DNA of 64,000 bases from Mugil cephalus (GCF_022458985.1 NC_061783.1:10136413-10200412); one strand, 5' to 3'; numbered from the stretch's first letter, positions 1 through 14,457 are shown. Made by a program: numbers and translations. Notes: generated from the sequence alone by a model not told the origin.

Positions 1-1747
1 CTGTGAATCCTGGAAACTCTGTTAAACTGTTTGAATTTAACCGCAAATATGTGCATTTTTAGAAGCTTCTATTCCGATACATGCGTAAAGAGGTAGACGT
101 GGATAAAAAGTCAATTTTAATTCAAAGCCACAGGAAAACAAGAGCTCAGATGTGAAAACTGCAAAGGTCAAACTGCTCAAATCAAACCGTTTCCTTTAAG
201 TTTTGCAGGATTTGATATATTCAACAATCTTTTTCAACATCCCAAGATTTGATCTTCTAGAGGCCTGTGATTTATTTAAAAGTCAGATTCTCTTTTTTTC
301 CATTTGGAGGTAAACAGGAAGCGCTGTTTTAAAAAAGGCAACCGGATCATCATGATAAAGTCTATCTGCAAGAAGGAAATATGAAAAGATGTAAAGCTGT
401 GCTTTGGAAACACACTAAGTGCAGTCAGACCACCTTATAATACTTGTCTATTACATAGTAGTACTGTTATTACAGCCTAATTTATAAGGTAAATGCCCAT
501 TATTAGGTATCAGTTAGATAGCGAAACTAAATTATGCGATACTGAGCAGCCCCACCAGCTCAAACGCAAACACCAGTTAAAGACGTTTGAAAGTTAATGA
601 CTGTTTAGTTGCAGCACTCATGAGCGACGCTCATCCTCAGATGAACCAAGGCTCCTATCATCCCATCCAAGGTCTACATCAGAAGAAACCTCCTGCCACG
701 TTGTCTCTCCTGTCCCCTCCCTGTCTCTTGCTTCTCTCAGTTTCTCTTCCTCATTCCCTTGCTCTACATTTCTCACTGGGATTTTTTTCTTCTTTTTTTT
801 TCTCTGCCTTGTCTATTTTTCCTCCCATCTCCCACAGTTTCCTTTCATTGATGACACCTTCTTACCACCCTCTTTCATTCTTTCTCGCTTTCTTTCTTGT
901 TGTCTTTCCTTTTTCTCTCTTTCTTTCCTCTTTTCTCTCATTTATTTCTGTCTTTCTTTCTTTCTGATGTGGTTTGTTGCAGGGATGTAGGCAGGGCCAG
1001 TCCAGTCGAGGACTTGCTTCCTGCTCTCTGTGCTCTCTAAATGCCACCTCAGTGACCACACAGCAGTGCATGGAGGGCGAATCGATGGTTCAGCTGCTGT
1101 TCTTCAGGCCACAAGGCCATTTTCACTGAGCGCCACTCTCTCATTTAGTCTCAGACAGACAGACAGACACCCTGCTGGGGCCTGTTGGGCCCACTTCGTG
1201 TTTGATAAAAGTTTAGAATAAGCTTTTGGACACTTGGAAAACCTTGGAATCAAGTTTTCTTTGCTGTCAATAATGTGCAGTATATTTAAAGCAGGTCTAC
1301 CTCTGTGATTACAGTTATGTTGTTATTACACATATATTTTAACACACATACTGAAAATATAATTAAATTAGACATTTCTTGGTCATGATTCAGAAGTCAA
1401 ATTATGTGCCGTAAGAACTCTTGAATACAATTTGGGTTAACCGTTGCGTAGAGTAGGAACGCAAAGTGCTCGGATTGCACGCGATTAAATCACTTCCTGG
1501 TCTAAAGGTGTGTCCCAGAGCAGGGGACAGATCTTTTGTAGGATGTGGACTCGTGAAGGTGCCTGAAGGCGGCTGCTGCTCCTCCTCCTCCTCCTCCATA
1601 AATGATAGAGCTTCACAGAGATAAAAGCAGATGACTGATATTGTCCCCACTGTTGCCGGGCTCTGGAATTTTGTAATATCTAATGCACCACCACAAGCTG
1701 ATGTATGGATACAGGTTTATATCTGCACATTCTCCATCTGTTTAGAT
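1..1747. other. Intergenic DNA, no gene recognised
   Basis: No reading frame here looks like a conserved protein; the frames present are short and of low complexity. The only distinctive content is a pyrimidine-rich stretch near 700-966 (listed separately) and a short CTC-triplet run near 1579-1597. Confidence 0.6.
700..966. repeat. Polypyrimidine (CT/CTTT) tract
   Basis: About 270 bp in which the plus strand is overwhelmingly C and T, ending in irregular CTTT repeats at about 865-965. The open frame across it encodes only Ser/Phe/Leu/Pro-rich low-complexity sequence and is not a gene. Such tracts are polymorphic and can form triplex DNA; that is general knowledge, not shown here. Confidence 0.7.
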
Positions 1748-2083
1748 CATAGGTCTTCAACAGGCGACCCCTAGGGGGTCCGTGTAGGTACTGCAGGTTG
1801 ATTTAGTTGATTAGACATTTTTTATACTTTTTTTTCTTTCTTTTTTTTTTAATTTTCCCACCACAACTTTCCGGTACAGCCACCCTACTGTTGCACATGT
1901 TTTAAATAAAAAATATAATATTTGAACCTGTGTATTATCTGTGAATAGCTTAATAATGAAATGATAATAATAATGTACATGAGTCAAGTTTAATTTAGAA
2001 CACATATAGTAGGTAGGGGGTCCTTACTTAATCTCTCTGTCAGTTTGAGGATCCTTGGCCTGGAAAAACATTGAAGACCCCTG
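1748..2083. mobile_element. Non-autonomous hAT-like MITE with perfect 8-bp target duplication
   Basis: The 336-bp element is bounded by short inverted ends: it starts CATAGGTCTTCAA and its right end, read in reverse, starts CAGGGGTCTTCAA. The 8 bases GTTTAGAT occur directly before (1740-1747) and directly after (2084-2091), which is the duplication length of hAT transposases. It has no coding capacity. A second copy of the family lies at 59174-59872, sharing the ends and internal blocks such as the stretch ending GTAGGTAGGGGGTCCTTA. Superfamily assignment rests on duplication length and end structure. Confidence 0.75.
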
Positions 2084-3148
2084 GTTTAGATTAATATGCG
2101 TGTCAACCAGGGATCAAAGAATAAGTGAAGGTGCAACTAAGTAATCCACTGTGAGTGAATGGGCCTCATCATCTAGCCATGACATATACAACCTGGAAAT
2201 GCTGTTGCTGGAGGGGCTATACTCTGAATTCGGACATCTACAGTGAATGTGCTGCTAATCTAGATGTGTGATCACATCCACAAAAGCAGAGCAACCTTCA
2301 GAAATGTGGCACACATTATTTCTCCCCTTACTTTTGCGTTAACTAGAAAACTCCGAAGACCTGCGACACAAAAATGCTTTAAATGCAGCTTGAACCACTC
2401 CAGCTCATCCCAGGCTCCAGTGTCTAGACTGCAGTTTCTCTATGAGGCTGCAGTCGACTGCAGTGAGTCAACCGGAGCCTTCTCCAAGTGCTCATTACAA
2501 CATTTAAACATATCTAGGAGAATCACACTAGCATTTCACCTCGCCTCTGGCAACGATATGACAAGCACCTAAACACCTCCCACAATCCTTTCCAGAGCCC
2601 GCCCCGACCATCTGCACACACACACACACAGAATAAAAAAAAGAGAGGAGAAAAATGGAACAGCTTCTAAAACAAATGCAGAAAATGGTGCAAAGAAAGC
2701 AGTAAAAACATGAAAAACGGGAGTAAAGCATTTGTGTAAAACATTTCTGATAACGTTACAGCAAACTTTTCCTTTAACGTGCCATTAAATGGAACTTCTC
2801 TATGTGAACTATGCACGTCTTAACTTCACGCTGATATCATTTTCTCTTCTTTCTGCTGCTTCTGTTACTGTGAAACAAAAAGTTTCCGACCACAGGTTCT
2901 GTAAGCTCCTGGTTTAACCCCAGCTTGGGACTAGTACAAGTTTTCTCCCAGCTCCTTCATGAGTGAGAGAGCAGCATCCTCTTCTGGCAAAAATGCTCAA
3001 TGAAAAAAAAAAGACTAAGTTAGACCTTACTCTGTTGTTCTTCAGATATTTCAACAGACAGCATTGCATTAAGTGAGTGAACAGACTTCTGTAATGTTTG
3101 CAGGTAATAGTGAACATAAAATTGCTTCAGCTCCATTAATGCAATGCA

Positions 3149-3185
3149 ATGTGTTTGGGAGGAACATTATTCCTCCCAAACACAT
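3149..3185. repeat. Perfect 16-bp inverted repeat, 5-nt loop
   Basis: Left arm ATGTGTTTGGGAGGAA (3149-3164) and right arm TTCCTCCCAAACACAT (3170-3185) are exact reverse complements around the loop CATTA. The stem is too short for a typical animal microRNA precursor. It may be the core of an old palindromic element; no function is assigned. Confidence 0.8.
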
Positions 3186-6100
3186 ATACAAGTTCTTTTA
3201 TGAAATATAAGGTTCTGTGTAGTCAGTCTTAGTAGTTGGTGAAATCATTGTAGCATTGACCACTGGGGGGTGCTAATGCATCACACACGCACATCAGCTC
3301 CTTCTCCACCATCCAAAAGGCATCAACAGCTGTTTACTGATTTCTAAAGCTCTGTTTAATAAATAAGCCACGTATCAGTTATTGTGATTTCTGTCTGCAA
3401 GCTGCTCTTCTTGTGTAATTGGAGAGCTCCACGCTCGCACACGGAAGCCATCACATTCATACAACAGCGTCTGGATTTGTGCCTCTGAGCAGCCGCCCCC
3501 CCCGCACACGCACACAGTTTCACCTGTCACTGAGCTTCTCCACTGGAGCAGACAGATTAAATGCCTTGCTGAAGGACACCTAACCAGTCCGGTGAATTTA
3601 GAGAGACAGGGCCTCTGGTGATCAGATTATACCTTAGTCACTAAAAGGTCGTGTTATGCGTTATTGTACCAAAGGAATGGATAGAAATTGGCTTTTAATC
3701 TGAGCTCAAAGGAAGCCCAGATTAATCAGGAAGACTCTGTCTCTCTTTCTCTCCCCCTCACATATTAATCAGCCCTTCCCAGCTCATCAATTTGGTTTTT
3801 GCCACAATCTCAACCAGCCGATCGTGCCATTGCTCTCAGACTTTAAATGTGTTCTCCTCTGCTGCCGTTAGCCGTCATTTCAGTCGCTCCGCATTGTTCA
3901 CATCCCGTCTTCATACCCTCCACAAAGGTCCGACTAGATGTTCACTCCTCCTCAAATATAATGATGTCTCGATTGGGCCTACAGTCACTGGAGGCTTTTA
4001 CATTTCTCTTGATTGTACGCGTTAAATAAAATCTTTACTGTGCACTCAGAGGAACGACTGAATAAAAGGACCTCAGCATACCTTGAAATTACTGAACAGA
4101 CTGATGAGGCAGTCTTTACATCTGATCTAACACGGCCTCAGTTGAATTTACTTTAAGGACAACACTGCAATTCAAACTAAAATAAGGACCCAACAAGACA
4201 ACCTTAAATGTTTACTTATGCCATCATATTTCTCCATTTCTGGTTTTATGTTTTGGTTCACGATGGACCATTTCCTCCCTTAATGGACACAGTCCAGTTC
4301 TAGTCCTCACTGGACGTCACAACAAAATATTTCCCTGCAAGCTTTGTGAACTCTAAGTAACCATAAAATGAATCAAACTTTTCAGTGCAGTGTGACCTGG
4401 CGCTCAGTCAGTTGAATAAATGTTGTTGTTTTTTTTTGCTCTCCGGTAGCAGTGGACGACTCAGGACATAACTCATCCAAGGAATGAGTGATCCGCGTCA
4501 GTCCAGATTTATAAGTCAACAATAAGTCATCGCATTGTTGCAGTTGGAACCATTCACAAACACGGGAATATTTGACTATTCTCTTGCAGAGGTACAAACA
4601 TACCAGTGGTAGAATTGTCTTTGCTTTACTTTTACTTTCTTTTCCATTGCACATGCAAGTCACTTGAATTATCAGGCAAATCTGCAGCTTTATGGATGTA
4701 AAGATTCATACTATAAGTAAAGTAATTATGCCCACGCTCATGCCATTGTCTACTGAATCAGAAAGAGCTTTATGCTCTCCCACACAAGAAGTCTAAAATA
4801 ATGTAGGACACAATTAGCCTCAAATTTAGGTGCAAAATGTGGCTGATAGGTATTGGTAGAATGAATAAACAGTTTTCATATTTAGTTTTGCATAGAAATT
4901 CTAAGTTTTAATGGACGTGTTGCTTTTACATGTGGATCCGTGTCCTACTGAAGCTCTGAATTCATTATAACGGAGTGCATCCATTCGTACTCTCCAACTC
5001 TTTCATTCCTGGTTTCCATTATACAGCGTGACATTGACTGACACTGGTTTAATGACATCTCCCCTTAAGCAATGCCTCACTGGGTTCTCTTGAAACGTAT
5101 TACTATATCTTCAAGCTTTTTTTCCCCTCTCTATTCGGTGCAACATTCTCGCTTAGTATCATTCACCAGGCTCCCAGAATTTTTCTGCTCTGGTTGCTTT
5201 CTATTGGCTCCAGTGAAAGACAGTTTAGAAACACTTTATTGATAGTGATATTAAAAAAGAAGCAATGAGACATCTTTTAAAATGAGGTCTAATCTACTTT
5301 TGATTCCGCCCCTCTGTTAGAGACCTAATTCTACTATGACGTATGCTGTGACGAGAGGGACCATGTTTGCTTCCCTTGTCCCCGCTTAGCAGTATTTACC
5401 AAAGGTCCCTGTTCAGTCATTCAGGAGTCACCAGGAGGCTCAATGAGGAAAAGAAAGCTCAATCTGCATAAATTAGAATTGTAAATGCGGTCAGATGCTC
5501 ACGACAGTGGCCATACATAAAGATTAGTTTTAAACAGAACTTGTCAGAACTTCATAGACAAGCCTCAGGGAAGAGAAAGGCACAGATCAGCAGACCAAAG
5601 ACAGATGGACCACCACGACAAGCTGATAATTATGCATATGATAATTGGCTCAGTTAACTGAAATGTGCCCTTGAGGAAAAATAAACCACTTTTTGGATGA
5701 AGATTTGATATAACTTGCTGGATAATGGGCAGATTGCTTGATTAACTAGAATGTGTTTTGTACTCATAAGATTTTTTGCAAATATAGTAATTAATTCATT
5801 GTGGTTCTTAAGCCCTTTGTTTGTAGTTTTTAAATCTTAAGTCTGTAGGTGAAATTCTTGTGCTGATACACCAGAGTGGAAATTCAGTAACTTACAGCAG
5901 CTACGAGAATGAAGACTAAATGCTGAATATGGTTACTAATGTAACCAAGGTTCTATGAATAAACCAGCTCTGGCAATAAGGAGTGAATGAAGTAGAGCCT
6001 AAATAAGAATATGCCTCAAAATACAAACAGAAATTATATGTTTGCAGGATGGATTTAAGTGTAAAAAACAAAGCGATGTGAGACCAAAGCCAGATTAACA

Positions 6101-8491
6101 TTTGCATACCTCATCTTTGTTAGTGAGCACTGAAAAGAGACTGTCCCCCCTGACGTGGATATTGCTCTATGCACAACATTTCATGGCTACCCATCCAGTA
6201 TTTGTTGACAAGGTCACTAAAAGGAACAAATGATGAAAAGCCAGGGATCAATATTCAAGTGATTACGACAGATTCACTGAAGCGTGAGCCATGTGAATAT
6301 TCTCAGTCATGATAATCATAAATATGTTGTTTGTCCTTCTAACTAATAGGAAAGTCACAACGAACTAACTTTACTTCTAACTTTGTGTGAAACTTTTGAT
6401 ACCTGTACTTTGAGTCTGAGGATCATCAGTGTAGGCATTACTGACATATAGATTTATCTATCCTCTCTGTGTAAACACACACCATAGAAGAAGCAACAAA
6501 TAGCTGCAAAGTCCAATAGTGTCACACAGGGATGCTTCTGAACTGCGCATACAATGCATTTCATCCGTCACGGGTCCAGATCATCAGGAGATCGACTGTT
6601 TCCACCGCACCCTTCTTGTTACCCGGAGTGGATATGTCCGAGCAGTCGATTAGCTTACTGTGAGTTCATGGCACAACCATGGCTCAGGTGATTAGAGCTG
6701 ATTTAACATGACAACTCTGCTGTCTCTCTCAGTATGGGGTTAGGAAACATGCTCCTAAGTGTAAACTGCCTCTGAAGTTAACTCACTGACTTATGTTAAA
6801 GCTGACACATGGCATGCAATTACAATTTCAGGGCATCATTGAGTTGCTCAATGAGTCCATTATCGTGCATTAAGTACAGTTATAATTGAATGAATCCTAA
6901 TCAGGGTGTGTTCTGAGAACGGAATCTGCCAAGTGCTGAACAATTTCAATTCTCATTCTTATTGACAAATCGTTCGTGTTTCCATTTCTAAATGGGGTTA
7001 TTTTATGGAGTATCAAGCACTGATGCATGAAATCAAGTCATTTAGTAGATGCACATCAAATCAACTTAATCTCATCTTGAAGCACGGCACAGAAGTCAGT
7101 TAGTTCATTGCTTACACCGATGGAAACACTGGGCATTTCCAGCTCCCCCAACGCAAGCAAACCCGTTATAAACCTGTTGTCTCGTATGTGCTCCATCTCT
7201 CATATCGCATGTCTTTGCAGTGCCTGTGCAAGAGATTACGAATTAGAAGAGCCAGAAAATCCTGCTGGGTTTCTGGTGCTTTAGGAATATGTCATCTGGA
7301 GAACAGTCCATATTAACCCTCCGCTCCCTCTTGAGGTATTCACGTCCTCGCAAAGGACCCAAGTTCACAATGACAGATGTGGATGGCGTGTTCATTAATT
7401 GCAATCTAGATATATAAGTAGTTTTCCTCCATATTCTTGTGAGGAAAAGGTTGACATTCCAGGAGCTTCATCTTTCCATGAAATACCTGTTAATCCAAGT
7501 TCAAGTTCCCTAACAGATGTGTTCTGACAACTTCCACACGATATTCCCACTGGATCATTAAACGTTTCATGTACATGTCACAAACTCACACGTCCTACTT
7601 GAGGACAACACATGACCAGCCACAAAAATGTAATTCTGAACGCACCGTCTTTCCCACTACCAAAATTTTACAATCAACTAATTGCTAGTTTCTTTCACAG
7701 TGCCAATCTCCACCCATTTCTGATGTATTCCTGAGCTGTTTCATTTTGGTTAGAATAAATAAAAAAAATCAAAAAAAAATCAACAATTTGTTCAAGCGAG
7801 TGTTTGTAAAGATGCAGGAATTGATATAGGCGCTGGCCGGTCTCTGTCATCTTGTTCTGTTGAATGAATTCACTGTGGTCAATAATGGTGATAAGAAACA
7901 TCTTCTGTTATAGTTCTAGCAGATTCAAAGCACCAGAGCTGAACAAAACATGTTGCAAATTTCAAAAGAAGTTCCATTGTATTTGAAGTTTTGGGGCATG
8001 TAAACTCTATTTTATCTGATGTTTTTATTCAGAAAGATTTCAGGCAAAGTTGAAGAGAATATCCAATTAAACATTCCAGTGAGAGGTCAAAACATCTGCT
8101 GTGAAAAAGATCGCTTATTATTAGTATATAGATTTAGTAATTTCTGGTATCCACTAGTCTAAATCGACCATTAGTTAGCTAGAGTACTTAAAATTCCTCA
8201 GATGTTGGCATTAGTGTAGTTGGTGTAGCAGATTCCCGCTTTGTGCACCCACCATCAACCCCAACCACCTCTTATGGTGCGATTCCTTACATTAATGTTG
8301 CGCTTCAACTGGCAAATACAGCCAAGAATGACATTTAAGAAAATATTAATTTCCCCATTTGGGACAGTAAACTAGTAATATAAGGCTGCCCATCTAAGAT
8401 ATTCAAAGATTTTAAGTCAAATACAACTAGTGAAAGTGAAAGTCCATGCCTTTAGACATTTTAATGCAGCTTACTCCATATCGTTAGCCTA

Positions 8492-8640
8492 ATAGCATAA
8501 CAGCCCAAGTCATATTTGAACATTTTTCATAACACAAGAAAAAAAAAAAAAAAAAAACAAAACACAATTTTTAGCGAGTCCATTATATTTTTTATTGATA
8601 CTGCAACAGTGAGTCAAAAAATGACAGACAATTATGCTAT
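8492..8640 (+). repeat. Unnamed interspersed repeat, copy 1
   Basis: This segment contains an A run of about 19 bases and then blocks shared with 14976-15090: AATTTTTAGCGAGTCCATT followed by a T-rich run and CAACAGTGAGT. The shared order of blocks over about 130 bp indicates two diverged copies of one repeat. No terminal repeats or coding potential were found. Confidence 0.5.
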
Positions 8641-10837
8641 TAGGTTATCGATATATAATTTGTACAGAATTACATTTCTGTGTGATGTGAACAGATAACA
8701 GTATCTGAATCACTCATGAGGTTTGACAAGAAAACAGAACTAAGTTGGAGAAATTCTGATATTTTACAAATGTAGTACTATGGTGCCCAGGTGGGTTACA
8801 GCAACCAACACTGAACAATCACAGCATAGTAATAGCTCAGTTTGAATGTGGCACCAACCTGAATACAACCTGTGCTTCGAAAGCCCAAAATTTAAATAAA
8901 GCAGCGCTTTAAAAGTGCCATTAGACTTTCATTTCATCACAGGTTTGAATTGAGACTTCTGAAATTGTCAGAAATGTCTTCAAACTGAATGCATGACAGA
9001 TTTGCATGAACCCACTGAAGTGTCACTAATTACTATTAAATCCTTGTCTCTCGGTTTCAGTGACAGCGCAGGATGATTCAGTCAGAACCAGATGTATCCA
9101 TTTTCTCTTGGTGCCAAAGCTGTAGCGTCATCAGTGTCATATTGTGGTCGGATAGTTTTTTGTTGTTGTTGTTTTTGTTTTTTTCAGCTGCTTTCACCAT
9201 TATTGTCATTGTGTATTCTCTTCAGAGGCCTTGTGTGTTCAGCTTCAAAGCGGGGATTTTGTGCACATTTGAATGACAATCTGCTGAATCCTAGAGACAA
9301 GGGCATACGATTAGATGCAGTGGCTTTGGTGGCAATATATGAAAGAGGCCGTGAGTTGAACTGTTCAACTTTCTGTCACACTGTGACTTCAGCAGAATCT
9401 GCCAGCACCTTGTTTTCTCAAGTAGAGTGACTTCATCTGACCCAACATCCACCTCGACTTTGCCATCTATATTTAAACACAAACTTCACCTAGGCTGTGA
9501 TCGTGTCTTTGAGTCTGCAGACCCAGTGTTTGAACCTATAGTTATGTGATAACATTGGGACGCCTTTGAAGGCAAGGCCCATCTTCTCTGTGGCACAAAA
9601 CAGTTAAGGCAAAAAGCAAAAGGAGGACTATATAAAGGAGGAGATAAAAAGCAACACACATTTCTCCTTATTAGCGGGAAAAACAAAAAGCTTCTGCTTT
9701 CTGACAAACTCCCAACCGCACAGATTACTTCTAAATACATTTTGCAGACCCATGGCACCCTTTCCTCAAATTACTGCTGTGAATCAACCCAACTTGTGAA
9801 AAAAACTTTAATGATTTACCTTCATCTTATTTCTTTTAGTGTTAATAATTGTCTTAATCAAATGTTCCCTTTAAGCATCTCTCCATATAATTACTCACAT
9901 TTTTGCATAAGCAGATTAATTAATTTCAATTGTGGATCATTAAAGTCTGTCTAAGTATAGTCACTAACAGCTGGAAATGGATTGCAATTCAGGAGGTCTG
10001 AACTGTCTCCATCTCTCCTGTATTCAAAACACTGAATGCTACATGAGTGTGGTGGTGACAGCTTCTCTGTTTGCTGACCCCATGCAAATGGTTCTTTTCC
10101 CCATTGACAAATGTGGACACTGAAGCATTGTGGCGCACATCAGTCAAAAAAAAAATTCCCTTTCAAGCTGTCCTTGGGAAAGAAATTGCACAAAAATAAT
10201 AGTATTTGGAGTGATTTCAAGTCTGCATAGATGTTGCATTTTGAATATAGACAGGAAAAAAAAGTACAAGTAGAGACTGAAATATCATTGGCATAATGGT
10301 AAAAGATGACTTTCCTTGCCTGGAAGAACATCCCAGAAAATGTCTTTTATAAATGACTTCTTTTATAAATATAACATTTGTATAAGCCACGCAACAAACT
10401 GAATGAGTGCTTCACAAGCGACTTTAACATCTCACCTTCAATGTCTTTTAGTCTTCCAGATAGTTTCCACTTGCACTACGACTTTTCCAGCTGGATCAGC
10501 TGAGCTATTCTTCTGTGGGCAGACGCTGCAACCCACGTGTGTAGCCTAAGCCAGTGCGAGTCATTTATACTTGTGACTATATCATCAGTCTGGCTCGCTC
10601 TGTAATAATGCGTCCAGAACACTAGACGGTGCTGTGTCTTTTCTGCCAGTTGGGTTCATTTTTGTTTCTACTTCCTGCTTCACTTTAAACAATGGTGACT
10701 GCAACTTTTGAGTCATCCAAATGTTTGTCTCTGAACCTCCTCGTGTTCCATTGTTATTGATCCAAAACAAAACAATCAATTCAAAAACTGTGGAGATGGA
10801 GAAGCAGATGGAGACTGCACAAAATTCGGATTTTTAA

Positions 10838-11979
10838 TTAAGGTTTTTATTATTAAGGGGCAAAAAAATCCAAACCTACGTGGTCCGGTGTGAAAAGAGT
10901 GCTTGCCCCCCCTGTTAAAACATAACTATGGTTTATCACAACTGAGTTCAGTTTCTCTTGCCACACCCAGGCCTGATTACTGCCATACCTCAATCATGAA
11001 ATCACTTAAACGGGACTTGCCCGGCCATGTGAAGTAGACCAATTCAGGAACAAATGAAAAAGAAAGTAATTGAGATCTACCTGTCTACAAAAGTTTATAA
11101 ATCCATCTTTAAAGCTTTGGGACTGTAGTGAACCACAGTGAGAATTATTCACAAGTAGTGAAAACAGAATAGTGGTGAACATTCCCAGGAGTCGCTGACT
11201 GACCAAAATGACTCCAAGAGCGCAACAATGACTTATCCAAGAGGTTACAAAAGACCCCACAACAACTTCCTTAGAACTGCAGGCCTCACTTGCCTCAGTT
11301 AAGATCAGTGTTCATGACCCCACCATGAGAAAGAGACTGGGCAAAATGGCTTGTATGGAAGAGCTCCACTACAGTAGAATTTTTGGAAGATGTGTGTCCT
11401 AGAAGTAACACAGAATTTCAGAAAAAGAACATCATGCCCAGAGTAAAATCTGGTGGTGGTAGTGTGATGGTCTGGGGCTGTTATGCTGCTTCAGGACCTG
11501 GAAGACTTGATAAATGGAATCATGAATTCTGTCTACCAAAAAATCCTGATGGAGAATGTCTAGCCCTGTGTTGGGTTCTGGAAAGTTGGGTTCTGCGGTA
11601 GGACATTGATCCAAAACACACCTGCCTTTTTAAGTGGCATGAACTTAAAAAGGCAGTTCGTGCTTGAAACCCCTCCACTGTGGCCGAATTACAATAATTA
11701 TGCAAAGACAAGTGAGCCAAAATTCCTCCACAGTGCTGTATAAGACTCATTGCAAGTTCTCACAAATGCTTGATTGCAGTTGCTGCTGCTAAGGGTGACA
11801 CAGCCAGGTATTAGGTTTAGGGGCAGTCACTTTTTCCCCACACAGGGCCATGTAGGTTTTGATTTTGTTTCAGTAATAATAAAAACCTTCATTTTAAAAC
11901 TTTTAACATTTAAGTGTGACATACATGCAAAAAAAAAGAAAAAAGAAATCAGGAAGGGGGATCAACAAACCACTGTAAA
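10838..11979 (+). mobile_element. Degenerate Tc1/mariner-type transposon (transposase pseudogene)
   Basis: The region matches the well-known fish Tc1-like transposons at many places. The clearest is the block encoding VKSGGGSVMVWGCYAASGPG at about 11441-11500, the conserved GGGSVMVWG region of Tc1 transposases. The frame breaks many times and the segment carrying the catalytic DDE residues has been deleted or scrambled, so no working enzyme is possible. Inner terminal sequence at about 10841-10913 is an imperfect inverted copy of about 11806-11892, so the element had long inverted repeats. The outermost right end (about 11893-11979) has no partner on the left, so the left end is truncated. 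Confidence 0.8.
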
Positions 11980-14457
11980 GTATTGAGTAAATAATTTTCT
12001 CCATTTCTACAGTGTACTAAAAATATGTCAACACATATCAAAATTAAGCAGAGAAATGAATAATCAATTATTGTATTATTTTTGGAATCGGTTGGTTCTC
12101 AGCGTTCTCAACTAGGGCCGCAATGATGCAGTCGAGTTGTATCACAATGTTTAAATACCTTCTCAATCATAGCAAGTTTGTTTAAACATGAGTTTATCTG
12201 AGAAGAATTTTACAAGACAAAAGCTATTCATGAGCAACTGAACGTGGTATTGTTGGTTGGTGGTCAATGCCTCTGAGTCACTGTCGTGTCCATATCCCTT
12301 GTTTTGCCAGACAAGAAGTCAACAAAACCTCTCTGGAGTCAGATACTAATGGTTACCAAGGTAACGCTGATTTCAGGCGAATTTGGAAGTTTGTTTCTTC
12401 TGGTAGCCAAATTGCAAGATAAGATTCTCAGCTCTGACAGGGTGTAAGCAGCCTTTTGGCGATGAATAATACAGCAGCATAACAATCAGCACGAACCATT
12501 AAAGTTAAATCATACTCAACACTATGTGGAATTTATGGTGTAATGTCTTAAACACCTTTGCTGATGAGGTTTATGCTCCATAAATCCTAATTTTATGATG
12601 AACGGTGTCATTAGGTTAAAATTAAAGTTTAAACTCCTTTTTGCATTGGTGAAATTCATCTTAAAATGTATGTAATATAGAAAGTTTGACAGTATGGCGG
12701 TTATGGGTATTATTTAGAGAGAAGAAAATAATTGGCCCTGGTGTTGACTTGTTGGTCTTCAGCGTGGCAGAGGAACCGCTTCCTAACGCAGTCCCTCCGC
12801 ATGACTTTAAAAACACTGTCCAGAGCAGTTCCTAAATTAGCCTTGAGAATTCTTTAAACAACAAAAGGAAGAGAGGGAACGCTGGTTAAAAGCTGAAATC
12901 CGTTTGATGCAGCATAACATTAAAAATACTCACACTTACACAGCTTGACTTGAGTCGCCTTGAATCATAATGACAAAATAAAGAATATATTTTTGTCACA
13001 TATTCAGTTAGTTTGCCGTCTCCTCTGACAATATTGTGATGACTCCTTTGAGCCATGCAAGGAATGTTGGGAAGATATTTGCAGAATAAGCAGCATTAAC
13101 AATGGCTGACCTAAGACTAATTAGGACCACTTAAACAAAGTCTTTAAGTGTGTTTTTTTATAAATGTTTCCACCAATATTTATCAGAGTATGTTGATGTG
13201 ACCTTCCTGCGCTGACACAGCAGGCACAGAGATTGTGTCAATCAGTCATTATACCAATCAATCTTAACATACAGGCTAGCTAATTATGTGTCTCACTCTT
13301 AAGAGGAAATGTTCCCGGGGCCTCAGGGGTGGAATGACTTAATGTTCAAACTGTGTTTTAAACTAGGTGGCAATGTTGCTCTGCTAACAGTCTGACAACG
13401 CTTCAGGGAAAGAAGGTTTTGATAAATGTGACATTTAATGAAGCTGGCATGTTTAATATAGCAATAATACTAGTGTTGATAGTTCCATAGCCTTTACAAT
13501 GTCACCAATGCATAGTAAAAAAATACTTTCATAGACTGTGATATCACACAGAGCCGTATAACTATATTTGTGGTGTAATTCAGATAGACTTGCCACATTT
13601 GCCTCAGGCATTAGAGTTCCATTTGGGTATGACAAATTTCAGATAGTCACAGTTTTTCTCTTGTTGCACCACTAATACCTGTGCCGGCTTTTATGATCAG
13701 ATTACAGTCCGTATACTTTCCAAGGCGGAAAGTAGGTCAGAAAGTTACAGAATGATAAAATTAGAACGTGATCTTGTGGTCACACGCTAAGCTTTACTTT
13801 TAAGATACCAAGAGTTGAAAAAATAAAAAAAACAAAAATGAAAAAGGTCAACGTATTGCCCAGCCATGTTTCATGAAGCCTTCTGCTGGGATAATCCCCA
13901 CAGACATATACACTCAGTAAAAGCGGCCTGAAAATTCCCTAAAATTCTGATAATTCTGATTCATTCTGATCGGCGTGATTCACACCACACAAGAATTTAC
14001 TGATAGCGCCACCAGCCCAAGCATACACAAACTGTCATTTCTTATCTTTTCGAATGTCTGTGTGGTTACATACTTGCTAGTATTCCACTCTACTTTCACT
14101 CCTGAGAGTTTTTTCCTCCTCACAAGAAAAAGAAATTATGTTTGATGACATGGCTGAACTGGAGTAAAACCTCAGTAACACTTAACCCTCCATTATGTGA
14201 TTTTTTTGGTCTACTTAAAGACAACATTGGCTTATTATTTATCTATTCACAGAACAACATTAATCACTTGTCTGTGTTTCTGGCCATCAGACAAATGCAA
14301 GTCAAATATTCAGTGTCCTTGGAAAGTTTGGCCATGCTGACAAACCCATTGCCGACAAGACTGCAATGTAGGGTACAGTAATTCAACATGTAATATGGTT
14401 ATGTGGGTGTTCTATGTACGGGGGTCAGAAAGAAAAGAAAAAAAAAGCACATCTTAG
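11980..14457. other. Intergenic DNA, no gene recognised
   Basis: No exon, RNA gene or mobile-element end could be supported here. The sequence is AT-rich with short homopolymer runs. Confidence 0.5.

Larger units (their letters stand above)
2084..10837. other. Intergenic DNA, no gene recognised
   Basis: About 8.7 kb with no exon I can recognise. It contains a perfect small hairpin (3149-3185), an A-rich diverged repeat (about 8492-8640) and scattered homopolymer runs. A short stretch near 3562-3600 resembles a repeat fragment common in fish but is too short to name. Confidence 0.5.

Noticed and set aside
587..967. 126-aa open frame
   Set aside because: It is a translation of the polypyrimidine tract, rich in Ser, Phe, Leu and Pro, with no conserved motif.
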